From the NCBI GenBank assembly GCA_029261355.1, contig JAJDBM010000038.1:1-64000 (forward strand): a stretch of DNA of 64,000 bases, in the 5' to 3' direction. Shown piece by piece: positions 53,788 to 62,663 of the stretch; position 1 is the first letter of the stretch, and every line of letters starts with the position of its first letter. The notes beneath the pieces are model-generated. The model was not told the DNA's origin. It made no database searches and saw only the letters and a program-made list of their open reading frames with translations. Both the position numbers and the translations under genes were made by a program. This DNA comes from Nitrospirales bacterium. GTDB taxonomy: Bacteria > Nitrospirota > Nitrospiria > Nitrospirales > UBA8639.

Positions 53788-54342
53788 ATGTTCCACACCA
53801 TTCTCTCTATCACAATCATCACTGGCTTGGTATTTATCTCCTCAGTGGGTGCCAACTCCATGGACACCGAGATAAGTCATATTGAACATGTCACGACAAC
53901 GCAAGCTCCGGTGCTAGGGAAGGACCTCTCAATCGTCAACATATCAGCCTCTCGCTTGCAGACAGATCCACTCAAAGGGTTTACGCCCCAAGCTGTATCA
54001 ATGAACACATCGACAGGATTATTCCGCAACTTGCTATCGTCACTCACCTATGAAATACGATTTACATCCCTAGGTCGCGTGTACACCGCCATCCCACAAG
54101 CACTCACGAGCCACCACCCTACCCTTTTTTCTTCTCGATTGCTTCCTCACCCAGAAAAAATTCAATCCACAGCCGTACCCGAGAACCAACAATTACGTGA
54201 TCTTCCCAAAACTTCTCCAACCCCTCAAATACAGGATACACCCACGTTTGGACCAATATTTTGGGTCAGTCTGTGTCTGTTACTCTCTGGAACCTTAATG
54301 TATTTCCGAAGACGATCGATCAGAAATATTTTCTCCATTTAA
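53788..54342 (+). CDS. Exported hypothetical protein with C-terminal anchor
   Basis: This 184-residue protein has an N-terminal signal (MFHTILSITIITGLVFISSV up to ANS) and a Ser/Thr/Pro-rich middle. Its C-terminus is TFGPIFWVSLCLLLSGTLMYFRRRS: a Pro/Gly-containing motif, one hydrophobic helix and an Arg cluster. This three-part tail resembles protein-sorting anchors such as PEP-CTERM, though the exact motif is different. It could equally be a simple single-pass membrane protein. Function unknown. Confidence 0.55.
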   Translation: MFHTILSITIITGLVFISSVGANSMDTEISHIEHVTTTQAPVLGKDLSIVNISASRLQTDPLKGFTPQAVSMNTSTGLFRNLLSSLTYEIRFTSLGRVYTAIPQALTSHHPTLFSSRLLPHPEKIQSTAVPENQQLRDLPKTSPTPQIQDTPTFGPIFWVSLCLLLSGTLMYFRRRSIRNIFSI

Positions 54343-54721
54343 CAATCACCATGGCCAATGATAGCAAATCCAAATACGTTCCAGTCGCGCAAATCCTTGG
54401 ATACGGTCGCTTAGCAACACCCCTCACTGACAAACCATCTACATGTGTGATTTTTCATATGGTGGGATGAGATCTCTCTAAGGATTCACATGGTCACGCC
54501 GCCAGGATCATCAAGAACCATTCTTCCCATTTCTCCGCTGTTTCCACGAGCTGAAATTCCATTCGTAAGTCTCTGGCACAAAAATTGATTTACAATACCT
54601 CTAGAAACTTTTTGACGCATGCTAGAAAAAACCCTTATTATTTCAATCTATTTCTTCGTCTCACTCAATCTCCCTGCCAACGTTCTTGACAAACATTGAA
54701 AATCGATGCTACCTCCTTTGA
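54343..54721. other. Gene-free stretch upstream of ubiE
   Basis: This 379-base gap shows no convincing frame; short frames run on from the preceding gene's shadow. The ubiE start is preceded by no clear ribosome site, so a leaderless or weakly initiated transcript is possible. Promoter not identified. Confidence 0.35.
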
Positions 54722-55489
54722 ATGGTTCCAACCCTTGAAAAGCCAAGTAAGGCCGATACTCCAAAGTCTGTCTCAACATGGACCGGCGAAGCGCGTGAGC
54801 ATGCGGTTCAACGGATGTTTACCGCCATCGCAGGGTTCTACGATCTCAATAACTCACTCCTGAGCTTTGGTCTGCACCATCATTGGAAAAAACGAGCCAT
54901 GCAGTATGTGGCCAGCGTCCAAGGCGGACGAGCGTTAGACCTTGGAGCCGGGACTGGAGATTTAGCCATTCTACTCGATCAGCATGGTGGACAAACGGGG
55001 CAAGTCGTGGCAGCCGATCTCAATGAGGCGATGTTACGGGTCGGACTCGGCAAAATCCAAGAAAAAGGGTTAGGGGACCGAATTTCCTGCTTCCAAATGA
55101 ACGCAGAACATCTGACCTTTCAAGATAATACCTTCGATACTGTCACGGCAGGATTTTGTATTCGTAATGTTGGCAACCGGTCTCAAGCCTTCACCGAAAT
55201 CCGACGAGTACTTAAACCAGGTGGCCGATTTGTCTGTCTCGAGTTCTCACAACCGACCACGGCAGTCCTTCGCGCCCTCTATGACTTTTACTCATTTAAG
55301 CTTCTCCCCTGGGTAGGCACGGTAGTCGCTCGTGATGGAACCGGCGTGTATGAGTATCTTCCAGCATCTATACGTACATTCCCCGATCAAGAACGCCTCC
55401 GGGAACTATTACTGAAGGCTGGCTTTCAACAGGTTGACTACCACAATCTGAGCGGCGGCATTGTCGCCATTCATATCGCAGTCAAATAA
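54722..55489 (+). CDS. ubiE: UbiE/MenG-type quinone C-methyltransferase
   Basis: This 255-residue class I methyltransferase has the UbiE family signatures: VQRMFTAIAGFYDLNNSLLSFGLHHHWKK, LDLGAGTGDLAI, FDTVTAGFCIRNVGN, EIRRVLKPGGRFVCLEFSQP, YDFYSFKLLPWVG and YEYLPASIRTFPDQERL. It C-methylates the ring of demethylmenaquinone, or of another quinone such as a ubiquinone precursor. Which quinone cannot be told here. A radical-SAM gene follows after five bases, so the pair is an operon. Confidence 0.88.
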   Translation: MVPTLEKPSKADTPKSVSTWTGEAREHAVQRMFTAIAGFYDLNNSLLSFGLHHHWKKRAMQYVASVQGGRALDLGAGTGDLAILLDQHGGQTGQVVAADLNEAMLRVGLGKIQEKGLGDRISCFQMNAEHLTFQDNTFDTVTAGFCIRNVGNRSQAFTEIRRVLKPGGRFVCLEFSQPTTAVLRALYDFYSFKLLPWVGTVVARDGTGVYEYLPASIRTFPDQERLRELLLKAGFQQVDYHNLSGGIVAIHIAVK

Positions 55490-55494
55490 TACCC

Positions 55495-57126
55495 ATGGAT
55501 TCAGTTCTTTACGTCTTTCTCCCATGTAAGAAAGTCTACCCCACGGGCATCACGTACCTGGCAGACTTTATCCATCGCCGCCGCCCCGATGTGCGACAGC
55601 ACATACTTGATTTGTCCTTATACCCCTTGAAGTCACGGCAACAAGCCTTACAAGACGTGACCACCTCGTTTCAACCAGAACTCGTCTGTTTCTCCTGGCG
55701 TGATATTCAAATTTTTTCACCCCATGAAGGCGATGCCTCGCTGGAACATGCCTTTAATTTTTACTATTCCAGCAATCCATTCAAACGGGTTCTCGCCTCA
55801 TTTCAAGGCCTACAAAACCTTTATCGCTATTACATGGATATTCGAAGTAATTTGGCCTATCCATGGCTCATCCACAAGAAATTTCCCTCAGCCCGCATGA
55901 TGATCGGTGGTGGTGCGTTTACAGCGTTTGCTGATCAACTGATTGAAAAACTCCCCGAAGGCATCATTGGCATCCTCGGCGAAGGCGAAGATGCCATCTT
56001 AAAAGTCTTAAACGATGAGTCTTTGAGCGAAGAGCGGTTTATCTTTAAAAAAAATGGCGCAGTCAACAAAGGCACAAAAAATACACCGGCACTGCTTGAT
56101 TCGTTAACCGTCGATATTCCCTATCTCACATCAATTTTTCCGCAATACAAAGAATATATTGGTGAATCAATTGGCGTGCAGAGCAAACGCGGCTGTCCAT
56201 ACGATTGCGCCTTTTGCCTGTATCCCTACATCGAAGGCAAACGTGTCCGCTATCGACCAGCCGAAAATGTGGTGAAAGATATTGCCCAATACTACCACCA
56301 GTGGGGAGCTCGCCGATTTTGGTTCACCGATGCACAATTTATCACCGGAAAAGATGCCTACCCTCAATGTAAGGAAATTCTGGAACGGATTATTGAACAA
56401 AAGTTAGACATTGAATGGTCAGGCTATGTCCGTACCTCGCTCATCAATGCCGAGCTTGCCACACTCATGGTGAAATCAGGCGTTGGGGACTTAGAAGTAG
56501 CGATTACCGCAGGCTCTCAAAAAGTGCTCAACAGCTTACACATGGGCTTCAAGTTGGAACACCTCTATGACGGATGTCGGCACCTGAAAGAAGCTGGATT
56601 TAAAGGAAGGGTGATCCTCAACTATTCGTTGAACTCACCTGAGGAAACCGAGGAAACACTGCTCCAAAGTATTGAGTCGTACAAAACCGTCGCCGCGATC
56701 CTTGGCGAAGACCGTGTCTTTCCACTCATGTTTTTCTTAGGAGTGCAACCCAACACTGACCTGGAAGAACGGTTACTGTCCGATGGATACCTCTCCGCCG
56801 GCTACAACCCCTTAAGTCTCACACCATGGAACATTAAAAAGCTCCTCTACAACCCTGCACCATTAAATAAACTCATTGCCAAAGCCTGTCTTGCTGCGTG
56901 GAGTCGCAAACATGGCTCCCGCGACCCACGGGCCTGGTCAGGCAGCTTGAGCCAAAGTGCCACCCAAGAACAGGGTCATACCTATGCCGACTCAAGTCTA
57001 TCCAAAGGCTTTGAAACGAACTCTGGCCGCGATGCATTACTCACACTCGAAGAAATCCTACTCACTCGAAAGTCGAAAAACTCAGAACACAGTACGCCTG
57101 CCCCAACATCGAATCATTCGGCCTAA
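55495..57126 (+). CDS. Radical-SAM protein with B12-binding-like N-terminus
   Basis: This 543-residue protein has an N-terminal Rossmann-like part (PTGITYLADFIHRRRPD, ELVCFSWRDIQIF, GGGAFTAFADQLIE, GEGEDAIL), as in B12-binding radical-SAM enzymes. A radical-SAM core follows with the cluster motif GCPYDCAFC (Cys234, Cys238, Cys241). The C-terminal ~80 residues are polar and probably disordered. Such enzymes do methylations and C-C bond changes. It sits five bases after ubiE, so a step in making or altering a quinone under low oxygen is a plausible guess. The B12-binding DxHxxG motif is not evident. Confidence 0.75.
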   Translation: MDSVLYVFLPCKKVYPTGITYLADFIHRRRPDVRQHILDLSLYPLKSRQQALQDVTTSFQPELVCFSWRDIQIFSPHEGDASLEHAFNFYYSSNPFKRVLASFQGLQNLYRYYMDIRSNLAYPWLIHKKFPSARMMIGGGAFTAFADQLIEKLPEGIIGILGEGEDAILKVLNDESLSEERFIFKKNGAVNKGTKNTPALLDSLTVDIPYLTSIFPQYKEYIGESIGVQSKRGCPYDCAFCLYPYIEGKRVRYRPAENVVKDIAQYYHQWGARRFWFTDAQFITGKDAYPQCKEILERIIEQKLDIEWSGYVRTSLINAELATLMVKSGVGDLEVAITAGSQKVLNSLHMGFKLEHLYDGCRHLKEAGFKGRVILNYSLNSPEETEETLLQSIESYKTVAAILGEDRVFPLMFFLGVQPNTDLEERLLSDGYLSAGYNPLSLTPWNIKKLLYNPAPLNKLIAKACLAAWSRKHGSRDPRAWSGSLSQSATQEQGHTYADSSLSKGFETNSGRDALLTLEEILLTRKSKNSEHSTPAPTSNHSA

Positions 57127-57328
57127 TACTTTGCCACACTATTTATACGGAAACTATTTGTCCTGGCTCTTCTTGTTTGACTGGATATAATGCAGTAAAT
57201 TTGAAGAATACCCCGATATCAAAACTTGAGACTAAACATCATCACTGTTGCGTTCTCAACTTAAAATCCTTATCGTATCGCCTTTTTGTTTCCCCCCCAA
57301 ATTATAGACTCAGAATTTAACGCTTTCT

Positions 57329-58996
57329 ATGCCCCAACCACTAAGCCCCTGGACATCTCTGTTGCGACCCTGGCAAGAGGAAGCCTTCCAATCTATCTCT
57401 TCTCATTCCACCGAAAACTTTTTAGCCGTCGCCACTCCAGGGGCTGGAAAAACCCGATTAGCCTTGCGCGTGGCACATGACGGACTCACGAGTGGACGAG
57501 CGGATCGAATTGTAGTCGTCTGTCCCACCACACATTTGCGTGGACAATGGGCCAAGGCTGCACATCTTGAAGGACTCCATCTTGACCCAACATCATCCAG
57601 CCAACAAGATCGAGAGGCCAAAGACTTTCACGGATTGGCTACCACCTATCAACAAGTCTGTCTTGAACCTCAACGCTATCGCGCGCAATCCCTCAAAACC
57701 AAGACATTGGTGATTTTTGACGAAATCCATCATGCCGGAGAAGGCAAAGAATGGGGTGACGCCCTACAAGTCGCGTTTGGTTCGGCCATTCAACGGCTCC
57801 TCCTCTCTGGCACTCCGTTTCGCACTGACGATAGCCCAATCCCCTATGTCCGTTATGACCAAGATCGCCGTAGTATTGCCAACTTTCAATATGGCTATCC
57901 AGAAGCCCTTCGGGATCACGTCTGTCGACCAGTGATTTTCCCTTCTTATGAAGGTGAATTGGCCTGGATTTCAAAAGGGGAAACCGTCGAGGCGACGTTT
58001 AAGGATGGAATTAAAAAGCCCTGGCGTCGAGAACGCTTGCGGGCAGCCTTGCTCCAGGAAAGTTGGCTTGGCGAAGTTATTCATGATGCGAATGAGCGGC
58101 TGACTTCTGTCCGCACAGCGGGTCATGAAAAAGCCGGCGGGCTCATTGTGGCCATGACTCAAAGCCATGCTCGGAATATCGCGACGCTCGTCCAGCGCAT
58201 CACGGGAGAACGAGCCCAGGTGGCGGTCTCAGATGATCCAACTGCCAATCGAACGATTCAGCGATTTGCTCAAGGACGGCAACGATGGCTGGTCGCGGTC
58301 AATATGGTCAGTGAAGGGGTGGATATTCCTCGGTTAAGGGTTGGCGTGTACGCCACGAATGTCCTAACTGAAATGTACTTTCGCCAAGTCGTCGGTCGCT
58401 TCGTGCGAGTGAATGAAGACGGGGGACGGGATGGAAAATCTTATCTGTATATTTCTCAAGATCCAACGATTGTGAGTTTTGCCAAGCAGATCACCCAAGA
58501 ACGAAGCCATGCGCTCAAGGAGCAATCTGGGTTGTTCGATAGACCTCTTCCTCCAACCACCAGGCAAGCCAGTCAGGATGATGACTTTGCTCCCTTGGAA
58601 GGTATTGCCCATGAGGATGAATGGATTGGAGGAACATTTTTTCTGACTCATCCTGAAGTCTCTGAATCTCAGCAAGAATTTTTTCGGACAAGTTTGCCAA
58701 CCTCAGATGTTGTTCAACCTGAAAAAACCGATGTCCCCGAGCCACCCCCAGAACCGCCCCCAAAACCAGAACTCAGCCGATTCGAGCAAAAAGCTCAACT
58801 TCGCGATCAACATAAGCAACTCGTGTCACAGTTAACAAGGCAAGAACGGCTGGACCATTGGCAGGTCAATACGGCATTGAAGGACGCCACGGGAACAGCC
58901 ATTAATCAAGCGACCGTGGCGCAACTACAAAAACGGCTAAAACTATTGGAACGCTGGGTGGAGCATGGGTTTAAGAAAGGAAAGGCAAAACGCTAG
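57329..58996 (+). CDS. Superfamily 2 helicase, DEIH type
   Basis: This 555-residue protein has a DEAD/DEAH-like core: LRPWQEEAF (Q-motif-like), Walker A TPGAGKT (36-42), Walker B FDEIHH (131-135), LLLSGTPFRTD (motif III), EGVDIPRLRVGVYATNVL (motif V) and QVVGRFVRVN (motif VI). After the core comes a Pro-rich linker (PEPPPEPPPKPEL) and a helical charged C-terminus (about 475-555). It resembles the helicase part of type III restriction or defence systems, but no nuclease or methylase is beside it. Most likely a DNA or RNA translocase of unknown job. Confidence 0.8.
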   Translation: MPQPLSPWTSLLRPWQEEAFQSISSHSTENFLAVATPGAGKTRLALRVAHDGLTSGRADRIVVVCPTTHLRGQWAKAAHLEGLHLDPTSSSQQDREAKDFHGLATTYQQVCLEPQRYRAQSLKTKTLVIFDEIHHAGEGKEWGDALQVAFGSAIQRLLLSGTPFRTDDSPIPYVRYDQDRRSIANFQYGYPEALRDHVCRPVIFPSYEGELAWISKGETVEATFKDGIKKPWRRERLRAALLQESWLGEVIHDANERLTSVRTAGHEKAGGLIVAMTQSHARNIATLVQRITGERAQVAVSDDPTANRTIQRFAQGRQRWLVAVNMVSEGVDIPRLRVGVYATNVLTEMYFRQVVGRFVRVNEDGGRDGKSYLYISQDPTIVSFAKQITQERSHALKEQSGLFDRPLPPTTRQASQDDDFAPLEGIAHEDEWIGGTFFLTHPEVSESQQEFFRTSLPTSDVVQPEKTDVPEPPPEPPPKPELSRFEQKAQLRDQHKQLVSQLTRQERLDHWQVNTALKDATGTAINQATVAQLQKRLKLLERWVEHGFKKGKAKR

Positions 58997-59033
58997 ACCT
59001 GCGTGTTGTACTAAAGTACCTATTGTGACGATC

Positions 59034-59657
59034 CTATTCTGTAATCGTGAAAGTCATCGTCCCAATGATGTTAATGGCATGTAAGGCCTGACCTGGACTA
59101 CCGTAGTAAATATCCACCAAATAGTTTCCAGTCTTCCAGATATCTTCTGGAGGAGTAATAATGAAGTAGGCATATCGCTGATTCATCTCCAATTCCACCA
59201 CATCCTTACCTAGCATCTCACTCTCGACTTTCTTTCCATCCACGATAGGATGCCAGGCAGCAGCAAATTGGCCAGGGGCATCAAGCGGCTGTCCTTCAAA
59301 TACAATATAGATTTCAGGTGTATCAGTAGGAAACGTCGACACACCAGGATCGACGGGTTCGACCGTTGCATCATCAGTCAACCATCCCGCTCGTCCGTGC
59401 GAAGCCCAAGGTGTATCATAACCTCGAGCCATCGCAATCCAAGTAAATACTCCCTGAGGCTGCTTCCAATTCACCTGATCCAAGGCAATATCAGTCGGTT
59501 CCTCAATTAATACCTTCGGTGATTGTGCTGTTCCAAACGGATCTCCAGCAACGGCCACGTCAAGAAACGCGATGAGCACGAAGCTCACGGCCATCATGGC
59601 TTGGCTCACTGACAGGTTGAGAGGGTGAAGTATTCGATTTCGATTCAAGATATTCAT
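59034..59657 (-). CDS. Exported hypothetical protein, beta-rich
   Basis: This 207-residue protein starts at the ATG 59657 after AGGAAGGTG, in preference to an upstream start at 59702. It has a signal peptide (to about DVAVAGDPF). The mature part is a beta-sandwich-like domain: PEIYIVFEGQPLDAPGQFAAAWHP, NQRYAYFIITPPEDIWKTGNYLVDIYYG and NIIGTMTFTITE. No family is recognised. It is probably periplasmic or surface-located. The gap to the HAD gene upstream is about 260 bases. Confidence 0.6.
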   Translation of the reverse strand: MNILNRNRILHPLNLSVSQAMMAVSFVLIAFLDVAVAGDPFGTAQSPKVLIEEPTDIALDQVNWKQPQGVFTWIAMARGYDTPWASHGRAGWLTDDATVEPVDPGVSTFPTDTPEIYIVFEGQPLDAPGQFAAAWHPIVDGKKVESEMLGKDVVELEMNQRYAYFIITPPEDIWKTGNYLVDIYYGSPGQALHAINIIGTMTFTITE

Positions 59658-59917
59658 CACACACCTTCCTGTTGACCCGGCAGAAGGTAAAGGCGACCGC
59701 ACTTCTACTTCTATAGCCGATTCAATTAACTCTCATACCCTTGAAGCGTTTGATACCGCGTTGAATGTCCGTATTAAACTGGAATTTATTTGGATTTCCT
59801 ATAGTCTACTTCACCATGAAAATGCTGCGCAATGTACAACCATCGCCTCCGACCGATTATCTTCATTAGAATTCTTCCGTCTTCCATGTTCTACGGCAAG
59901 TTCCCATCTCATGGCCT

Positions 59918-60796
59918 TTACGGCGTGGGTGCCGCCACACGGGCTTTCTCGACTCCTTGACGTCGTTCTTCCAGCACCCCATTGGCGATGTCCTTTATAT
60001 GTTGTTCTAAAATGAGTCGTAAGTGACTCCCAACTCGGTAATCTGCCGGTGCCATAAAGTGGACGCGTTCCGCATGGTGGGCCAATTGGTAGCATTTTTC
60101 AAATGAACGACGGGAATGATCCTCGGCATTATACACCGCGATAGCAAACCCACCGTTTTTCTTCATGAGGGTAAAACAGGGAACATCTGTCGGTCCATCA
60201 CCAACATAAATCATATGGCGAAACGGGACACGCCGCATTTCCTCTGGCATATGGTCGTTCACGTCCTGATCCATATTGAGTAGGCCCTTATTGACTCGAA
60301 AAAGAAATTGTGTTTTTTGGGTGTGACTAATCGTTCGCTTCGGAAAACTGATGTGGCCATCATCTTCATCAAACTCACATCCAAAAATCCCTTTCACATG
60401 CTGGGCAATACGAGAGCCATCAAGGATAGCCTTCAAACCCGAACTCACGACATAATGCTCTAATCGTATTCCCTGCTCCTCATATTCTTGCGGACTAAAC
60501 AACGCATTCAATTCTTCAAAGCAGTCTGGTACTCCTGGGAAAAATGTCAGATCAGCCCCCATCTTCTCAAGATCCTTATTCGAAAGGGCTCGAATAGCAT
60601 CATGCTCGAGCAAACGTTTCATATAGGCCAACTCTTGATCATAGCCTTTCGCCTCGATCAACGCGGTACAACTTGGCCAGAATTCTTTGGGGTCGATGCC
60701 GGCATGCCGAAGGATGGTGTGATCCTGCATATAATGCGGGCTAAGCGTATGATCAAAATCGTAAACAATGGCAATGATATTATGCGGATGATTCAT
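59918..60796 (-). CDS. HAD-superfamily phosphatase
   Basis: This 292-residue soluble protein has the HAD motifs: I, VYDFDHTLSP (nucleophile Asp13, acid Asp15); II, VVSSG; III, a Lys near KRTISHTQKTQF; IV, IYVGDGPTDVPCF. It has an extended cap between motifs I and II. It is a predicted phosphohydrolase of the phosphoserine phosphatase-like type. Substrate unknown. It stands alone, followed downstream by the exported protein gene. Confidence 0.82.
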   Translation of the reverse strand: MNHPHNIIAIVYDFDHTLSPHYMQDHTILRHAGIDPKEFWPSCTALIEAKGYDQELAYMKRLLEHDAIRALSNKDLEKMGADLTFFPGVPDCFEELNALFSPQEYEEQGIRLEHYVVSSGLKAILDGSRIAQHVKGIFGCEFDEDDGHISFPKRTISHTQKTQFLFRVNKGLLNMDQDVNDHMPEEMRRVPFRHMIYVGDGPTDVPCFTLMKKNGGFAIAVYNAEDHSRRSFEKCYQLAHHAERVHFMAPADYRVGSHLRLILEQHIKDIANGVLEERRQGVEKARVAAPTP

Positions 60797-61457
60797 AGCA
60801 ACAAAACCAACATCCTTTCTAAGCCGTATCCTTAGACACGATTATTCCTCATGAGTCTGTTGAAAAAATCCGCCAGCGGCGTTCTCTGCTTTTTATCGTA
60901 GGGGTGCCATAATATTCTCTGCAAAAAGTTCGCGTTGGGTCAGCTACGTGATACGGTGCCACGTATCTCAGTTTCACAAAAATCCGAGAGTCACAAACCG
61001 TGCGTACGCTCCGCGCCTGCATATGGCTATAGCCTTGCACTCCACAATTGTGAGAGTTGAGCATGTTCGAACAACGTGAACCAGAATCTGCTAAATCTGG
61101 TGGCAACACTTTTTTGAACCGACCCGAGGCCGTTTCAGTTCAACGTGCTCCTGAGCTTGGTTACTATATGGAGACTATAATTATTTAACATTCCCCTAAT
61201 AGCTGAGAGCACCAGATGCGCTCCCGCGCCTCTGTCGCCGCGACCTCACCGACAGAGTAACGACATGTGTCCAAGCCGACAATGCATAATAGAACATATT
61301 CTATAGAAAATATGGACACAGGGGCATCACACTTTCTCCCCTTAAAGACAGAATAGGAGTGTAAGTGGGGCAAGAGATCGTGTCAACGAATCGGAACGCA
61401 GGGAACAAGCATACCGCTTGTGGGGAACATGGACCTGTGAGAAGGTGACAAGCGAGG
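60797..61457. other. Palindrome-rich gene desert of 660 bases
   Basis: No coding frame here is convincing. Present are a REP-like element (60856-60889), GGCTATAGCC (61025-61034) and CACAATTGTG (61043-61052). There is also a nested inverted repeat, TGTGTCCA (61266-61273) / TGGACACA (61313-61320), enclosing CATATT (61295-61300) / AATATG (61309-61314). This density of symmetry is higher than elsewhere in the window. It could encode structured RNA or be a graveyard of small mobile elements. Confidence 0.4.
60856..60889. repeat. REP-like short element, second copy
   Basis: TGTTGAAAAAATCCGCCAGC followed by GGCGTTCTC parallels the stretch at 39108-39140. The two copies are diverged. See that entry. 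Confidence 0.4.
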
Positions 61458-61799
61458 TCAGACTTCAGAATAACGTAAGCGGGTGCCCAGTTGAACAGAA
61501 AGGAGAATTTCCTGTGGACTCAAAGAATGGGGAAATAATGTTCCAGAAACTTGAGCGCGATTGATACTCGCTCCTCTAAGCTGACAGTCTGAGAGATCAA
61601 GCCCACGCAAGTCGGCTTGACGAAAATATGATCCGCTTAAATCGAGTCCTTGTGCCTCCAATCCACGAAGATCAACGTTTCTAAAATCACAATTTGTCAG
61701 ATCTACGGTCTCACCTAACAAACGTCGATCATTAAAGTCTTTGACCTTACCTTCGCGTAACAATTGATACATTGGATCATTTGATATCCTCGGTGTCAT
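61458..61799 (-). CDS. Pentapeptide-repeat protein
   Basis: This 113-residue protein has about eight A/x-(D/N)-L-x-x-type pentapeptide units between residues 33 and 87 (LTNCDFRNVDLRGLEAQGLD, LSGSYFRQADLRGLDLSDCQ, LRGASINRAQ), predicting a short right-handed quadrilateral beta-helix. Some such proteins mimic DNA and protect gyrase; others have unknown roles. The helix here is short. GAGGAGACAG precedes the ATG. Confidence 0.8.
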   Translation of the reverse strand: MTPRISNDPMYQLLREGKVKDFNDRRLLGETVDLTNCDFRNVDLRGLEAQGLDLSGSYFRQADLRGLDLSDCQLRGASINRAQVSGTLFPHSLSPQEILLSVQLGTRLRYSEV

Positions 61800-62146
61800 G
61801 GCTTCTGTCTCCTCTACTGGGTGAAGTGAGATGATAATAGTCTTCTTTATCGGTTAATCAGACGAAGAAATAAAGGGACGAATGTAGCCATGTTGAGCAA
61901 AAAGCATTAGCACAACCAAAAAGTGAATCCTACAGAAAACTCGAATGTTCGAAGAAGCGTGGACTACACTGACTTCACTTTTACGCATGACACCTGCAAA
62001 TCAGTCCAAACACAACACTTAAGGTCTCTATTTCAATGACCGATACGTGTATGATTCTATAGTACAATAGCGACCACAGCCTACCCATCACTGGTGGACA
62101 GAAGTAGCAGAGATCTGCCTCACCGAGTGCTCACTAGTGATGACAC
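61800..62146. other. Divergent intergenic region
   Basis: This 347-base gap between the pentapeptide gene (minus) and the STAS gene (plus) should hold both promoters. No element stands out. No gene is seen. Confidence 0.3.
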
Positions 62147-62485
62147 ATGCAATACTCCATTTACTCTGACATTTCTCGTACAATTTTAAAGTTCTGGGGC
62201 CGCTTTCATGTGAGGGAAAAAGAGCGTCAACAATTCTTTGAGGCCTTCCAACAAGCCCAATCAAAGAACAAGCAGGAAATTATTATTGACCTACGAGAAG
62301 TGACCTTTATCGACAGCTCTGCAATCGGCCTGTTGATGGTCGCGCATACCCGTTGTCAAACTACCGCTGTGGCTTTAAAACTGTGCATTTCTGAAGGTAA
62401 TGTGAAGCTCACCCTTGACTACCTAGATATTCCAACCCTTATTCCTGTTCTCACAGAGATAGGCTGCATGAGGTGGGTAAATTAG
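62147..62485 (+). CDS. STAS-domain anti-sigma factor antagonist
   Basis: This 112-residue protein has a SpoIIAA-like STAS domain: IIIDLREVTFIDSSAIGLLMVAH, with the phosphorylatable serine at 57 or 58. Such proteins bind an anti-sigma or kinase partner until phosphorylated. No serine kinase gene of the RsbW type is adjacent, but a histidine kinase and response regulator lie just downstream on the other strand. No ribosome site is visible. Confidence 0.85.
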   Translation: MQYSIYSDISRTILKFWGRFHVREKERQQFFEAFQQAQSKNKQEIIIDLREVTFIDSSAIGLLMVAHTRCQTTAVALKLCISEGNVKLTLDYLDIPTLIPVLTEIGCMRWVN

Positions 62486-62604
62486 AAGTAGAGAGAAGAG
62501 TATGACCGCCCTCAAACGCACTCCCCAAAAAATTAGGCATCTTTAAAAACCAAATTTTTTCAGTGAGGACACGCAACGCCACAATGTATAAGCGCATACA
62601 GAAG

Positions 62605-62646
62605 GATCTGAGCACGAGGGTGAAGCGGCAATCAAGGGAAAGGACG
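62605..62646. repeat. 42-bp dispersed element, copy 2
   Basis: Second copy of the element at 53541-53582, same orientation, here just downstream of the response regulator gene. See that entry. Confidence 0.4.
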
Positions 62647-62663
62647 GGTATGAGAGTATCCCT

